Origin: Blautia massiliensis (ex Durand et al. 2017)
GTDB lineage: Bacteria > Bacillota > Clostridia > Lachnospirales > Lachnospiraceae
DNA length: 64,000 nt
Direction of reading: 5' to 3'
NCBI RefSeq assembly: GCF_001487165.1
Contig: NZ_LN913006.1
Location: 2,174,096-2,238,095, forward strand
The notes beneath the pieces are model-generated. The model did no database searches, had not been told where the DNA came from, and saw only the letters and a program-made list of their open reading frames with translations. Position numbers and translations under genes: made by a program. Of the stretch, positions 51,922 through 62,814 are shown one piece after another. Position 1 is the stretch's first letter. Each line of letters starts with the position of its first letter.

Positions 51922-53235
51922 CTATCTGCACATATATTCATCCAGCTCTCCGATAAATTTCTCCGGCATCTTTCTCTCAAACGGGAAAACCTCCGTATTC
52001 CCAAGCGCATCCGCAATACATCCCAGAAGGATCGCACTTCTCTCCAGCGACCAGGCAGACAGCAGATCAATCGTATCATAACGGGTATGCATGCCAAAAC
52101 CATCCCGGTTCAGAGTCATGGCCGGAATTCCCTTCCATGCAAAAGAATTGGAATCACTTCCCCAGATCTGATTCTTCACAGACGCTCCGATCCCTGCTTC
52201 GTCAGCGATCTCAAGAAGCTTATCACAAACAGAAGCCTCTCCCGTCACTCCCAGAACATTTCCTCCGATCAGCTGCCCGGCCAGATCTACATTCATATTA
52301 AAACGATGCGCTCCAAGCTCACTCTCATGAACTCTGATATAATCCCGGCTGCCCAGCAAACCCTTCTCCTCAGCACCAAACCACACAAATTCCATAGTCC
52401 TGCGCGGTCTATACTGCTGAAAATATCTGCAAAGCTCCATGATGATCGCTGCCCCAGCCATATTATCATAGGCCCCTGGTCCCTCCGGCACCGAATCATA
52501 ATGCGCCGTAATCGTCAAGATCTCATCTTTCTTATCCGTACCTTCGATCCTCGCCACTACATTACGGGATCTGCACGCCGTCACATCCTGTTCCACAACC
52601 AAGCACACCTCAGACGCACCCTCCGTCACCAGCTCCACTGCATCCTTATAATGAAGATTCGCCCCCGGAATCCTGCCACTATATTTTTCCTGCATCTTGT
52701 GAATATCCTCTGCAGACTCCGACAATCCTTCTGTCTCTTCTGCTGCATCCCCCGGAAAGATCATCGGCAGGCTGCGCTGACAGGGAACCCTGTCCACTCC
52801 TTCATCCAGCGGAGAACCCTCCACACTGATAAAACCAACAGCTCCGGCGCTCACCAGTCTCTGATACACATCACCACTCACCCGGCCATTCACCATAACG
52901 ATCTTACCCTTCGCCCGTGAAAGACTGACAGCATCTCCATTCTCCACATACAAAAAATCCGCTTTCAGACCTTCTGCCCCAGTATTTCCACATCTTCCAT
53001 ACCCGGTCACCACATACTCCTTCTGATAAGGCTCCACAACCTTAAGCACCGCTCTGTTGATCCGAAAACCCCAAAAATCAAACTCCTCCATCCGATTCTT
53101 CACTCCGAAGCTGTCCAAAGTATCCCGGATCATCTTCGCCGCCTTCACTTCCCCCGCAGTACCCGCTTCTCTGACAAAATCAAACCCGGCCAGAAACTCC
53201 ATCTGCCGCTTACCACTGATTTCCTTCGTATTCAT
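51922..53235 (-). CDS. M28-family aminopeptidase with PA domain, cytosolic
   Basis: A 437-residue zinc peptidase. A PA-like insert (about 95-215) lies before the catalytic part. Zinc ligands fit His245 and Asp257 (AHYDSVPEGPGAYDNMAG), Glu289/290 (GAEEKGLLG), Asp317 (NVDLAG) and His383 (GMHTRYDT). No signal peptide is seen, so it may act inside the cell, or leave by an unusual route. ATG 53235 has a weak AAAGG site; an upstream start is possible. It likely trims peptides. Confidence 0.9.
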   Translation of the reverse strand: MNTKEISGKRQMEFLAGFDFVREAGTAGEVKAAKMIRDTLDSFGVKNRMEEFDFWGFRINRAVLKVVEPYQKEYVVTGYGRCGNTGAEGLKADFLYVENGDAVSLSRAKGKIVMVNGRVSGDVYQRLVSAGAVGFISVEGSPLDEGVDRVPCQRSLPMIFPGDAAEETEGLSESAEDIHKMQEKYSGRIPGANLHYKDAVELVTEGASEVCLVVEQDVTACRSRNVVARIEGTDKKDEILTITAHYDSVPEGPGAYDNMAGAAIIMELCRYFQQYRPRRTMEFVWFGAEEKGLLGSRDYIRVHESELGAHRFNMNVDLAGQLIGGNVLGVTGEASVCDKLLEIADEAGIGASVKNQIWGSDSNSFAWKGIPAMTLNRDGFGMHTRYDTIDLLSAWSLERSAILLGCIADALGNTEVFPFERKMPEKFIGELDEYMCR

Positions 53236-53262
53236 AACCCCACAACCTTTCTGAATTTTATC

Positions 53263-53320
53263 TAAGTCCCCACCCACTGCTTATTGCTTTTCGCAACCCA
53301 CAGGAGACTTACTTGATTCG
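53263..53320. repeat. Dispersed palindromic repeat, copy 2
   Basis: Similar to 24784-24841 over its length, with the same bounding inverted ends (TAAGTCCC / GGAGACTTA) and the shared ATTGCTTTTCG and GACTTACTTGATTCG blocks. It lies just upstream of the M28 gene. Confidence 0.65.
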
Positions 53321-53441
53321 GTTAAATTATACACTATTTTTCTGCAAAAAAACTGCCTGCAGCTATTTTTCAGCCTACCCAACCAAAAAATCTCCACAGA
53401 CAGTTTATATTTCATATCAGTAAAGCATTTATATCCATATC

Positions 53442-54131
53442 CTAAGCCACAAACGAACCAACCGCAGCCGGAGCCCGGTAATCATAGTCGGAAACCTTAA
53501 TCCCTGTAGCTGCTGTACTGGCGTGAACGATCTTGCCATCACCAATATAAAGAGCCACATGATCAATACCACCATCACCATAAAAAACCAGATCACCAGC
53601 CTCAATATCCGAAACATCCTTCTTCTCGGAAGCCGCACACTGAGCCGCAGCAACACGAGGAAGCTCATACCCAAACTCCGCAAACACTGACATCACAAAC
53701 CCCGAACAATCCGCCCCGTTAGTCAGACTCGTACCACCATAAACATAAGGATTCCCCACAAACTGCAGCGCAAAATCCACAATCCCCTGCCGCTTCTCCA
53801 GACGCGCAACCTCAGCAGCCTTACGCTCCTCTTCCGCCTTACGCGCAGCCTCAGCAGCCGCTTCAGCCTCAAGCCTCTCCTGTGCGATCACCTCAGCCTC
53901 AGCCTTCGCCTCCTGATACCCCTGAACCTCAGAAACCGTCTTATCCGCCAGAGCACTGGCAAAAGCAGAAATAGAATCCGCACCATCCGAAAAATCATCC
54001 TCAATAGAAAGCTCCTCCACATCTCCATCAGACACAGCACTGACATCATCCACATCCGCAAAAACAACAGAAGGAACCACACCCACAAGAACAGCACTCA
54101 GAACAACAGCAGCAAATTTCTTATAAAACAT
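53442..54131 (-). CDS. Secreted NlpC/P60 peptidoglycan hydrolase
   Basis: A 229-residue exported enzyme. Signal peptide about 1-25 (cleavage after VFA), an acidic linker, a charged coiled coil (about 65-115, rich in A, E, K and R) and the NlpC/P60 domain (about 116-229) with Cys142 (ADCSGF), His191 (DHVALY) and His203. It probably cuts stem peptides in the wall. ATG 54131 is chosen with AGGAG 11 bases upstream; TTG 6 bases earlier is an alternative. Confidence 0.9.
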   Translation of the reverse strand: MFYKKFAAVVLSAVLVGVVPSVVFADVDDVSAVSDGDVEELSIEDDFSDGADSISAFASALADKTVSEVQGYQEAKAEAEVIAQERLEAEAAAEAARKAEEERKAAEVARLEKRQGIVDFALQFVGNPYVYGGTSLTNGADCSGFVMSVFAEFGYELPRVAAAQCAASEKKDVSDIEAGDLVFYGDGGIDHVALYIGDGKIVHASTAATGIKVSDYDYRAPAAVGSFVA

Positions 54132-54722
54132 AAACAATAAAACTCCTCTCAGAAAACCACGCAGCAGCACCACCCATTCAGGCAGACATTCACAATCCAC
54201 TTCGCCACGCTCCTCATTCGCCATTTTGTTACATTTTTATTAAATTTGTTACGTAAGTGTGTATCCTACCATAAAAATCCCCACCTGTCAAACCCCTTTC
54301 ACAAAACCTTCACACACCAATCAGCCATCCAACACAGCGACGATGCCCCAGCCATCACCTTCACCACAGGAAACTCAACCTTTCTCCCAGCCATCCAGCG
54401 CAGCGACGATGGCTCATCCCTCACCTTCAGACCACAGGAAACTCAGCCTTTCCTCCCAGCCATCCAGCGCAGCGCTGATGGCTCATCCAACTCCCGGGAA
54501 TCCACTCAATCCTCCAGCCCTCATCAATCCCCACTTCCGCCAGTCGCCCCACACCCCCACCACTACCTCCCGCCCGGAACCGAACAGCCGGGGAGACGCC
54601 ATCCACCACAAAAAAGAGCGCCCCGCAGCCCATCCAGCCCGCAAAGAACGCTCTCCTAATTTCCATCAGCTTACAATCATACACAATCACCTACGATCAG
54701 CATACAACCCCATACGATCGCA
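54132..54722. other. Gap with tandem repeats upstream of the NlpC/P60 gene
   Basis: No credible gene across about 590 bases, but the stretch holds the repeats at 54322-54497 and is strongly A+C-rich on the plus strand. Overlapping open frames occur in two plus-strand frames but lack ribosome sites. Confidence 0.5.
54322..54497. repeat. Tandem 66-69-base repeat, two and a half units, each with a hairpin
   Basis: Units begin at 54322, 54388 and 54457. Each opens with CAGCCATCCA(G/A)CGCAGCG and continues with CAC/CCTTCA...CACAGGAAACTCA(A/G)CCTTTC. AGCCATC pairs with GATGGCT in unit 2. In unit 3 CAGCGC and GCGCTG extend this to a long stem. Unit 1 has lost most of the right arm. Confidence 0.7.
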
Positions 54723-55580
54723 TCAAATATAACTCATAAACCCCTTCCCAACAACCTCACTACTCTTAGTAACCATCAAAAACGCCTGCGGATCCACCTC
54801 ATCAATAAACCTCTGCAGAAGCACCGCCTGTCTCACATCAACAACCGTCAAAATAATCTTCTTATCCTTATGCGAATAAACACCCTCCCCATGATAAACC
54901 GTAGCACTCCGATCCAGCCCATTCATAATAAACTCACAGATCTCATCCGGCTTACTGGAAATGATCGTAAAATACTTATTCAGCTTCATTCTCTCAATAG
55001 ACTTATCGATCAGCAACGTCTTAGCCATAAGCCCCAGCACAGAACAAAGCCCCGTAGTAAGATCAAACACCATAAACGAAACAACAACGATCACACAATC
55101 CACCGCAAACAATGCACCCGAAATATTCATCGTAGAATACTTCTTAATGATCATCGCCACAATATCCGTGCCACCACCCGAAGCATTCTCAAAAAACAGC
55201 AGCGCCGCAGCCAGCGCCGGCAAAATGATCGCAAAGCAAAGCTCCAGCATAATATTCCCCGTCAGCGCCCTGTTCATAGGAAAAACCTTCTCAAACACAT
55301 TCAGAAGCAAAGAAGAAACAACCGTAACATAAGCCGTCTTCACTCCAAAATCCCGGCCAAGAACAATAAACCCGATCACCAGCAAAATCAGATTGATCAC
55401 CAGGTTGATCTGCGCAGACGTCATCGGAATAAAATGCGAAAACACAACCGCCATACCCGAAACACCACCAAAGGAAAAATTATTCGGAAACTTAAATACA
55501 TAAATTCCCACATCCATCAGAACAACGGCAAATGTGATAATGATATACTCCATCACACGCTTTGGTATCAGATTTTTCAT
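54723..55580 (-). CDS. YitT-family membrane protein (DUF2179)
   Basis: A 285-residue protein with five to six membrane segments (first near 10-28) and a C-terminal soluble DUF2179 domain (about 200-285). Bacillus YitT-type proteins are of unknown function, possibly transporters. Features include the GGVSGMAVVFSH and GGGTDIVAMII stretches. AGGAGG stands 10 bases before ATG 55580. Third codon positions favour G and T, unlike the genes to its right. Confidence 0.9.
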   Translation of the reverse strand: MKNLIPKRVMEYIIITFAVVLMDVGIYVFKFPNNFSFGGVSGMAVVFSHFIPMTSAQINLVINLILLVIGFIVLGRDFGVKTAYVTVVSSLLLNVFEKVFPMNRALTGNIMLELCFAIILPALAAALLFFENASGGGTDIVAMIIKKYSTMNISGALFAVDCVIVVVSFMVFDLTTGLCSVLGLMAKTLLIDKSIERMKLNKYFTIISSKPDEICEFIMNGLDRSATVYHGEGVYSHKDKKIILTVVDVRQAVLLQRFIDEVDPQAFLMVTKSSEVVGKGFMSYI

Positions 55581-55758
55581 TAAAAAATATCCTCCTGATC
55601 TCCTCAAATAATTTTCACCGGTAACTACCGGTCAAAACCAGCAATCCCCGCATCCTCTTCGTTTATCATACCTTATATCACCAAAAATGCAAATAAAAAA
55701 AGACAGAGAAAAATACATTTCCCTGTCCCTTATATCAACGAGCACGATCAACCACAGC

Positions 55759-56601
55759 TTACAGTCCGAAAAACCTCTCCAGAAATTCCGCCACACCATC
55801 ATGATCGTTATCTCCGGTCACCTCATTCGCTGCATCCTTTACATACTGTTTGGAATTGCCCATAGCAACACCGATACCTGCACCCTCCAGCATTTCCAGA
55901 TCATTCTCATTATCTCCGAAAGCGATCACATGCATCCGGTCAATACCAAGCTTTGTGCGAAGCATGGCAAGACCCACACCCTTGTCCACGCCTGCTGCAT
56001 TAAACTCCGCATTGCCGCTGATGGAAGTAGTCACTGCCACATCATCCAGATCCTTCCATTTCTCACGAAGTGCCCTGCTGGTCTCCATATCATCAAAATA
56101 AATATTGATCTTCTCTGCCTGATCCAGAATATCTTTCTGATGATAAAAATCCTTAATATATACATGTCTGCTGAGAAAATAATCTACAAAAGTTTTTTCC
56201 AGCAGATCTTTATCCGCTACAGATGCCACATAATCTCTGGCATCCGCATCAGAATAGGCGATTCCGTTTGCATAAGCCTCTGCGATCCAGCCTTTTGCGT
56301 CGCTGTTTTCCACATCCTTCAGGATTTTACTTACCATTCCTTTTGGCATGGTTTTTCGCCAGATCATCTCATTTTTATCGTAATCCCAGACAACACAGCC
56401 GTTTTCCACGATTCCCCATTTCACACCCCGGAGCACAGAAAACTCCCGAGGGATCAGTTCTCTGGTCCTTCCGGTTGCCGGCACCACATAATGTCCGTCA
56501 TCGATCAGACGCTGCAGAACATTTCTGTTCCTTTCAGAAATCTTATTCTCACTGTTCAGAAGAGTTCCATCCATATCCACTGCAATGATATATTTTTCCA
56601 T
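55759..56601 (-). CDS. Cof-type HAD phosphatase
   Basis: A 280-residue HAD-superfamily (Cof/IIB) hydrolase. Nucleophile Asp9 and Asp11 (AVDMDGTLL), motif II Thr in PATGRT, motif III Lys near the middle and motif IV GDNENDLEML. These enzymes remove phosphate from sugar phosphates or cofactors. It follows the glucosidase gene by 160 bases on the same strand and may act with it on phosphorylated sugars; this is inference. AGGAGGAATTT precedes ATG 56601. Confidence 0.94.
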   Translation of the reverse strand: MEKYIIAVDMDGTLLNSENKISERNRNVLQRLIDDGHYVVPATGRTRELIPREFSVLRGVKWGIVENGCVVWDYDKNEMIWRKTMPKGMVSKILKDVENSDAKGWIAEAYANGIAYSDADARDYVASVADKDLLEKTFVDYFLSRHVYIKDFYHQKDILDQAEKINIYFDDMETSRALREKWKDLDDVAVTTSISGNAEFNAAGVDKGVGLAMLRTKLGIDRMHVIAFGDNENDLEMLEGAGIGVAMGNSKQYVKDAANEVTGDNDHDGVAEFLERFFGL

Positions 56602-56761
56602 AAATTCCTCCTGTTTGTCTTTTCCTCACAGGCAAAAAGCGCATCTGCACTGCACCCGGATATCCTTTGGCAGTACAGATACGCACAAATACTCATACCT
56701 GCTCTCTGTAAAGCGGAGACTTTTCTTCCACTTTACTACTACATATACAACAGCTCAGGAA

Positions 56762-58444
<1,683 letters not shown>

Positions 58445-58579
58445 TTATGTCTCCTTTATTTTGCATTGAGCAGATATTTATAATCCGTATTTGCCGCTTA
58501 TTTATATCCGGTCAGGTATTCTTCAACTGCCCTTTTGCAGTCAGTTATTTCAATATAACTTTTTTTCAGGTTTTTTATA

Positions 58580-58605
58580 GGCGGACCACCTGAGGTCCGC
58601 CTTTT
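58580..58605 (+). terminator. Hairpin between the GH13 gene and PTS IID
   Basis: GGCGGACC (58580-58587) pairs perfectly with GGTCCGCC (58594-58601) with a 6-base loop, followed by TTTT on the plus strand. Genes on both sides run on the minus strand, where no T-run follows, so its role is uncertain. Confidence 0.45.
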
Positions 58606-58632
58606 CATAGTTCTGATCTTTATCCTTAAGGT

Positions 58633-59463
58633 TTATGCAATTCCAAGAAGAGAGAGAAGGATGCTCAGGATGATAACACCGATGATCAGAACTGTGATGC
58701 TGATATTTTTCTTTTTCAGCAGATAGTAGCACAGAAGAGTCAGTCCAAGAGGAACAATACCGATAAAAATCTGGTCCAACATGTTCTGGAGATTCAGAAC
58801 AGATTCACCCTTCATGGTGAGCTCATAAGTGGAATTAAAGGTTACCATGCTGGCAGTCATGCCGCCGACCATGATCAGACCTACAATGCTGGCAGCTTTT
58901 GTCAGGATGTTCATAAGACCGCTTGCATAAACCTTCTGAATATATTCGGAACCAAGCTTGTAGCCCAGGAATGTTCCATAATATTTCACAAGAATAGACG
59001 GAATGTTGAAAAGAAGCAGGAACACGATCGGTGCCAGAACATTTCCGGATGCACCAAGACCTACTGCGATCCCGGCTGCGATCACACGGAGAACGCCCCA
59101 GAAAATGGAATCACCGATACCGGCCAGAGGTCCCATCAGAGAGGATTTAACTGCATTGATAGAGCTCGCGTCAAAATCCTTCTGCTCGCTGTTTTTCTTC
59201 TCCATGGAAGCTACAAGACCCATGATGAAAGTGGAACAGGTGATGGTTGTATTGAAGTAGGACATACTTCTTGTGAGGGCAGCTTTTTTGCCTTTCTCAT
59301 CGTTTTTGTAAAATTTGTTGATAAATGGCATCAGGGAATAGCAGAAACCGGAAGCTCCCTGTTTTGCCGGGCTTACTGCCGCATACAGAGTGAAGGAACG
59401 CCAGAACGCTTTTCTCAGCATTTTTCTTTCATCTGCTGGAATGGATTTCGTTAAATTACTCAT
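58633..59463 (-). CDS. PTS mannose-family IID component
   Basis: A 276-residue membrane protein of the mannose-type PTS. It begins with a soluble stretch (SFTLYAAVSPAKQGASGFCYSLMP) and ends in hydrophobic segments. With IIC it forms the sugar channel. Its ATG overlaps the IIC stop (ATGA), showing coupled translation. Last gene of the PTS operon, about 190 bases before the GH13 gene. Confidence 0.93.
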   Translation of the reverse strand: MSNLTKSIPADERKMLRKAFWRSFTLYAAVSPAKQGASGFCYSLMPFINKFYKNDEKGKKAALTRSMSYFNTTITCSTFIMGLVASMEKKNSEQKDFDASSINAVKSSLMGPLAGIGDSIFWGVLRVIAAGIAVGLGASGNVLAPIVFLLLFNIPSILVKYYGTFLGYKLGSEYIQKVYASGLMNILTKAASIVGLIMVGGMTASMVTFNSTYELTMKGESVLNLQNMLDQIFIGIVPLGLTLLCYYLLKKKNISITVLIIGVIILSILLSLLGIA

Positions 59464-60275
59464 GAGAAAAATTCCTCCTCTTCTTCATCAAGATATTCGT
59501 CAGAACCACCGGCCGGTGAAGCTGTCACTCTCTGCGCCGCAAGCTGGTTCAGCTTGTAATCATTCATACCAATAGAAATGGCAATGATCACACCGATCAC
59601 GGCAAGAGCGATCAGTGGAAGCTTTAAGTATGCTGCAAGGACAAAGCCCAGGAAATAAAACATACAGATCTTGTTATCCCAGAGCATCTTCATCAACATT
59701 GCCATACCTACTGCCGGAAGAAGTCCGCCGCAAACTGTCAGACCATTCATAACAACATCCGGGATGGCATCCAGAAGTGCACTGACTGCATCAGATCCGA
59801 ACAGGATCCCGAAAAATGCGAACAGGGAATATAAAAACCAGTTTACAGCCCAGAGCCCATAGTGAAGAGCAACGATCTGTTTTTCTTTTCCTTCTGCCGC
59901 CAGACGGTCGAAGGTTTTTGCAAACATACCTACAATAAAAATATAGAGAACGGTCTTGATCTGAAGACCAAGGATACCGATTGGAAGTGCAAGTGTCAGG
60001 GCAACCTCAGAGCCTTTGCCAAGCATGATGGCAAAGGCAGTTCCTACAGCTGTGGCAATTCCGGGTTCTGCTGCAGAAGCTCCGCCGATATTTACAACTC
60101 CCATGAATACAGCTTCCAATGAAGCTCCGATGATAACTCCTGTGTGAAGATCTCCAAGGAACAGACCTACCAGTGGCCCGATGACGATCGGACGGTTCAG
60201 CATGGTAAATCCGACCAGCTCTGCACCGCCGACACAGATAAATACGGCAAGTGCTACAAGAAATGCGTTTAACAT
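59460..60275 (-). CDS. PTS mannose-family IIC component
   Basis: A 271-residue membrane protein with about eight hydrophobic segments and the family stretches GPLVGLFLGDLHTGVIIGA and GGASAAEPGIATAVGT. It carries the sugar across the membrane while it is phosphorylated. The C-terminal tail is unusually acidic (DEYLDEEEEEFFS). GGGAGG lies before ATG 60275, 50 bases after the IIAB gene. Confidence 0.94.
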   Translation of the reverse strand: MLNAFLVALAVFICVGGAELVGFTMLNRPIVIGPLVGLFLGDLHTGVIIGASLEAVFMGVVNIGGASAAEPGIATAVGTAFAIMLGKGSEVALTLALPIGILGLQIKTVLYIFIVGMFAKTFDRLAAEGKEKQIVALHYGLWAVNWFLYSLFAFFGILFGSDAVSALLDAIPDVVMNGLTVCGGLLPAVGMAMLMKMLWDNKICMFYFLGFVLAAYLKLPLIALAVIGVIIAISIGMNDYKLNQLAAQRVTASPAGGSDEYLDEEEEEFFS

Positions 60276-60324
60276 TTTTTCTTTCCTCCCTTTTTTGTGC
60301 TACGTTTTATTTATTCAGTGGATG

Positions 60325-61356
60325 TCAGTCAAGCTTGTCCAGTATATCCTTCACAAGCTTCTGCTCATCATTGGGTACCTGCTGCATACAGGCCTTCGGA
60401 TCAAGAGCCACCAGCTCTTTCAGTGCCTGCTGTTCTACTTTTGTCAACATGATAGTCGGGGCCAGGACAAGCTTCTCGGAAACATCGATTCCATCAAAAC
60501 GTCCCGTATTTCCTACATTGAGGAATCCGATCTCACCAACATTTTGTCTTATCTTCAGAGCATCCTTTACCGTTCTTGTCAGAACCAGAATACGCATCCT
60601 GGATGCCTTCGGATTGTTTAAGATACGAATGGCTTCATCCACCGGTTTGATCAGCGATTTGATTCCGCCCGGTACGGCCATTTTCAATGCCATCTTCTGG
60701 GTGTTATCGTTAGCTGCCTCGTCGTTAGCTACCACGATTCCCTGTACAGCCAGCTGTTTGGTCCAGGTCATGGCAACCTGTCCGTGGATCAGACGGTCAT
60801 CTACACGAAGTGCGGTGATCTTTGCTGTGGAATTGTCATAGGACTGGGGAGCCAGAGCTTTTTTCGGTGCGGATTTTTTTGCATACGATGCAGCACCTTC
60901 TGAAATCTGCGCAGTATTTTCGATACCCTGTGCAGTATCTTCTTCAGCATTTTTTTCAGATGTGGATTTCTTTCCACCGCCAAGGTCTACCATCTGAAGC
61001 TCTTCTCTGGCATCATCGATGAACTCCTGGATCTCCTCCTCTGTCACATCGTCATCTGCCATCATGACCTGCATCAGGACCGGAAGGTTGGTTCCTGTGA
61101 TCAGTATGACATTTTCTTTCTGGCTGTATCCCAGAAGCTTCTGATTTACGCTTCCTCCCATCAGATCTGTGAAAACGAAAATCCTGTCGTTTTCATGCTG
61201 TGCGAAATATTCTTCAAACTTTTTCTCCACATTGTCTTCCGGTGTCACATATGCGTCGATGGTTGTGATCTCATCCATTTTTCCAACGATCAGCTCTGCT
61301 GTATAACGAATGCCGGAGGCCATTTTTCCATGTGTGGCGATCAGAATCTGTTTCAT
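60325..61356 (-). CDS. PTS mannose-family fused IIAB component
   Basis: A 343-residue cytosolic phosphotransfer protein. The IIA domain (1-125) has the phospho-His9 (LIATHGKMASG). A linker rich in S, A, K and E (about 130-175) joins it to the IIB domain (about 178-343), with His191 in VDDRLIHGQVAMTW. It passes phosphate from HPr to the sugar. ATG 61356 has AAGGAG 11 bases upstream; a longer frame lacks a site. First gene of the operon, next to two palindromic operators. Confidence 0.94.
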   Translation of the reverse strand: MKQILIATHGKMASGIRYTAELIVGKMDEITTIDAYVTPEDNVEKKFEEYFAQHENDRIFVFTDLMGGSVNQKLLGYSQKENVILITGTNLPVLMQVMMADDDVTEEEIQEFIDDAREELQMVDLGGGKKSTSEKNAEEDTAQGIENTAQISEGAASYAKKSAPKKALAPQSYDNSTAKITALRVDDRLIHGQVAMTWTKQLAVQGIVVANDEAANDNTQKMALKMAVPGGIKSLIKPVDEAIRILNNPKASRMRILVLTRTVKDALKIRQNVGEIGFLNVGNTGRFDGIDVSEKLVLAPTIMLTKVEQQALKELVALDPKACMQQVPNDEQKLVKDILDKLD

Positions 61357-61389
61357 CTGGTATTCACTCCTTCTGTACTCTTTCCCTTT

Positions 61390-61466
61390 GGTTATGTACC
61401 TAACCTTTATGTTCACACTATAGCATCAAAGTTAGACTGTGTAAATAGGTTATGTACATAACCTAT
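61390..61466 (-). promoter_or_regulatory. PTS promoter between two palindromic operators
   Basis: On the minus strand TTTACA (61445-61440), 17-base spacer, TATAGT (61422-61417). A perfect 22-bp palindrome centred at 61455/61456 (core AGGTTATGTACATAACCT) lies just upstream of the -35 box. A near-palindrome GGTTATGTACCTAACC (61390-61405) lies just past the start site, centres 58 bases apart. The spacing suits a looped repressor, perhaps the nearby LacI protein. Confidence 0.7.
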
Positions 61467-61591
61467 CATTGTAACAAGTTCAAAATCATGGTTTTGTGCA
61501 GGTTTCACATAGAACAGCAAATGCTTATTATCCACATCTTCAGCACGAACCTACACAGGATAACTCTTTTACGATTTCAGGTAAATTTACA

Positions 61592-61649
61592 AAAAGCCGA
61601 AAATACTCTGACTGTCAGACACTGACAGTTCCCGTATATTTCGGCTTTT
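61592..61649 (-). terminator. Terminator of the trxB-lacI unit
   Basis: AAAAGCCGAAA (61592-61602) pairs perfectly with TTTCGGCTTTT (61639-61649), with an inner CTGTCAG / CTGACAG stem. Read on the minus strand the hairpin ends in T's, closing the unit that ends at 61777 and keeping it apart from the PTS operon. Confidence 0.75.
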
Positions 61650-61776
61650 GATATCTTTATATCTTAGATTCTCTATACTCTTACTATATTGAAAGTCCCG
61701 ATTTTCTATTTTTCACAGTTCTACAGTGACTTCTCGTATCTACCCCCTGATCAGATCAGGTACATTCTCTGCAGAC

Positions 61777-62814
61777 TTACTTTTCTTCATGCTGCGGCTG
61801 TACAGATCTCCTGGGGATCAGCGTGACCGGAAGCATGATCTCATTTTCACGCTCTTTTTCCACTCCATTGATCCGTTCCATCAGAATTTCCACTGCAAGA
61901 GATGCCTTCTGCTCCACATTCTGGCTGATAGTAGTCAGACGAGGCACGGAAAATTCCGCATAGCTGATGTTATCGTATCCTGCAATTCCGATCTCCTCCG
62001 GAATCTTTACTCCACGACTGCTGAAAAAGCTGATAGCCTCCAATGCATAGAGGTCCGACAAGAAAAACAGTGCGGCCTTTGGTTTTTTCCGCTGGAGCAG
62101 CCACGCATAGCTTTCTTTTCGTTTGGCGTAGTTCATTCCAAGAGCAGTAAACTGCACCTTCTGCTTTTTCTTTGCAAAATCCTTCGCCGCCCGCTGAGCG
62201 CCCATGTAACGAAGATGGTCCACACCATTATCACGGCCTGCACAAACCTGGATATGCTCATAGCCGCATTCCAGAAGATATTTTGTCATAAGATAGCCGC
62301 CGCTTTCGTCGTCCAGTCCGATATTCAGGACATGTTTTTCCTGGCCTGCATCAAGCTCACCGTATGCATCAATGGAAACGATCGGTTTGTTGATCAGCTG
62401 ATAGATCTTTTCACAGTTGCTTTTGCTGAAGGAGATGGCAATAACGCCATCTACATCCCAGCCCATGACCATCTGGAATATCTTATCTGTATCCTTTGCG
62501 AAATACAGCATCAGATAATATCCCAGCTCCTGCACGTATTTCTCGATAAAACCGATGATCTTTCCATAAAAAGGATCTCCGATGATAGAATCCCTGAAGT
62601 CTTTATGATAATTGATCACAACTGCGATCAGCTGGGATTTTTCTTTATTCAGAACTCTCAGTCCCATTTTCTGGACATATCCCATTTCCCGGATAAGATT
62701 CTCGATCTTCTGAATATTGGCAGGAGATACTTTTTTTGTTTTTCCATGTATGACATTGGAAACAGTTGTTGTACTCACGCCTGCTCTTTGTGCGATTTCC
62801 TTAATCGTTGCCAT
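61777..62814 (-). CDS. LacI-family transcription regulator near the PTS operon
   Basis: A 345-residue regulator: helix-turn-helix at the start (TIKEIAQRAGVSTTTVSNVI) and a sugar-binding core. ATG 62814 has GGAGG 7 bases upstream and overlaps the end of trxB by 14 bases. It most likely controls the PTS operon to its left through the two palindromes there, although LacI operators usually have a central CG and these have a central TA. Another target is possible. Confidence 0.93.
   Translation of the reverse strand: MATIKEIAQRAGVSTTTVSNVIHGKTKKVSPANIQKIENLIREMGYVQKMGLRVLNKEKSQLIAVVINYHKDFRDSIIGDPFYGKIIGFIEKYVQELGYYLMLYFAKDTDKIFQMVMGWDVDGVIAISFSKSNCEKIYQLINKPIVSIDAYGELDAGQEKHVLNIGLDDESGGYLMTKYLLECGYEHIQVCAGRDNGVDHLRYMGAQRAAKDFAKKKQKVQFTALGMNYAKRKESYAWLLQRKKPKAALFFLSDLYALEAISFFSSRGVKIPEEIGIAGYDNISYAEFSVPRLTTISQNVEQKASLAVEILMERINGVEKERENEIMLPVTLIPRRSVQPQHEEK

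Noticed and set aside
54322-54497. CRISPR array
   Set aside because: Units are adjacent without unique spacers, differ in length and sequence, and no cas genes are present.
54246-54732. Two overlapping plus-strand frames of 137 and 157 codons over the tandem repeats
   Set aside because: Both arise because the repeats lack stop codons; neither has a ribosome site, and the residues are Pro/Ser/His-rich with no known pattern.
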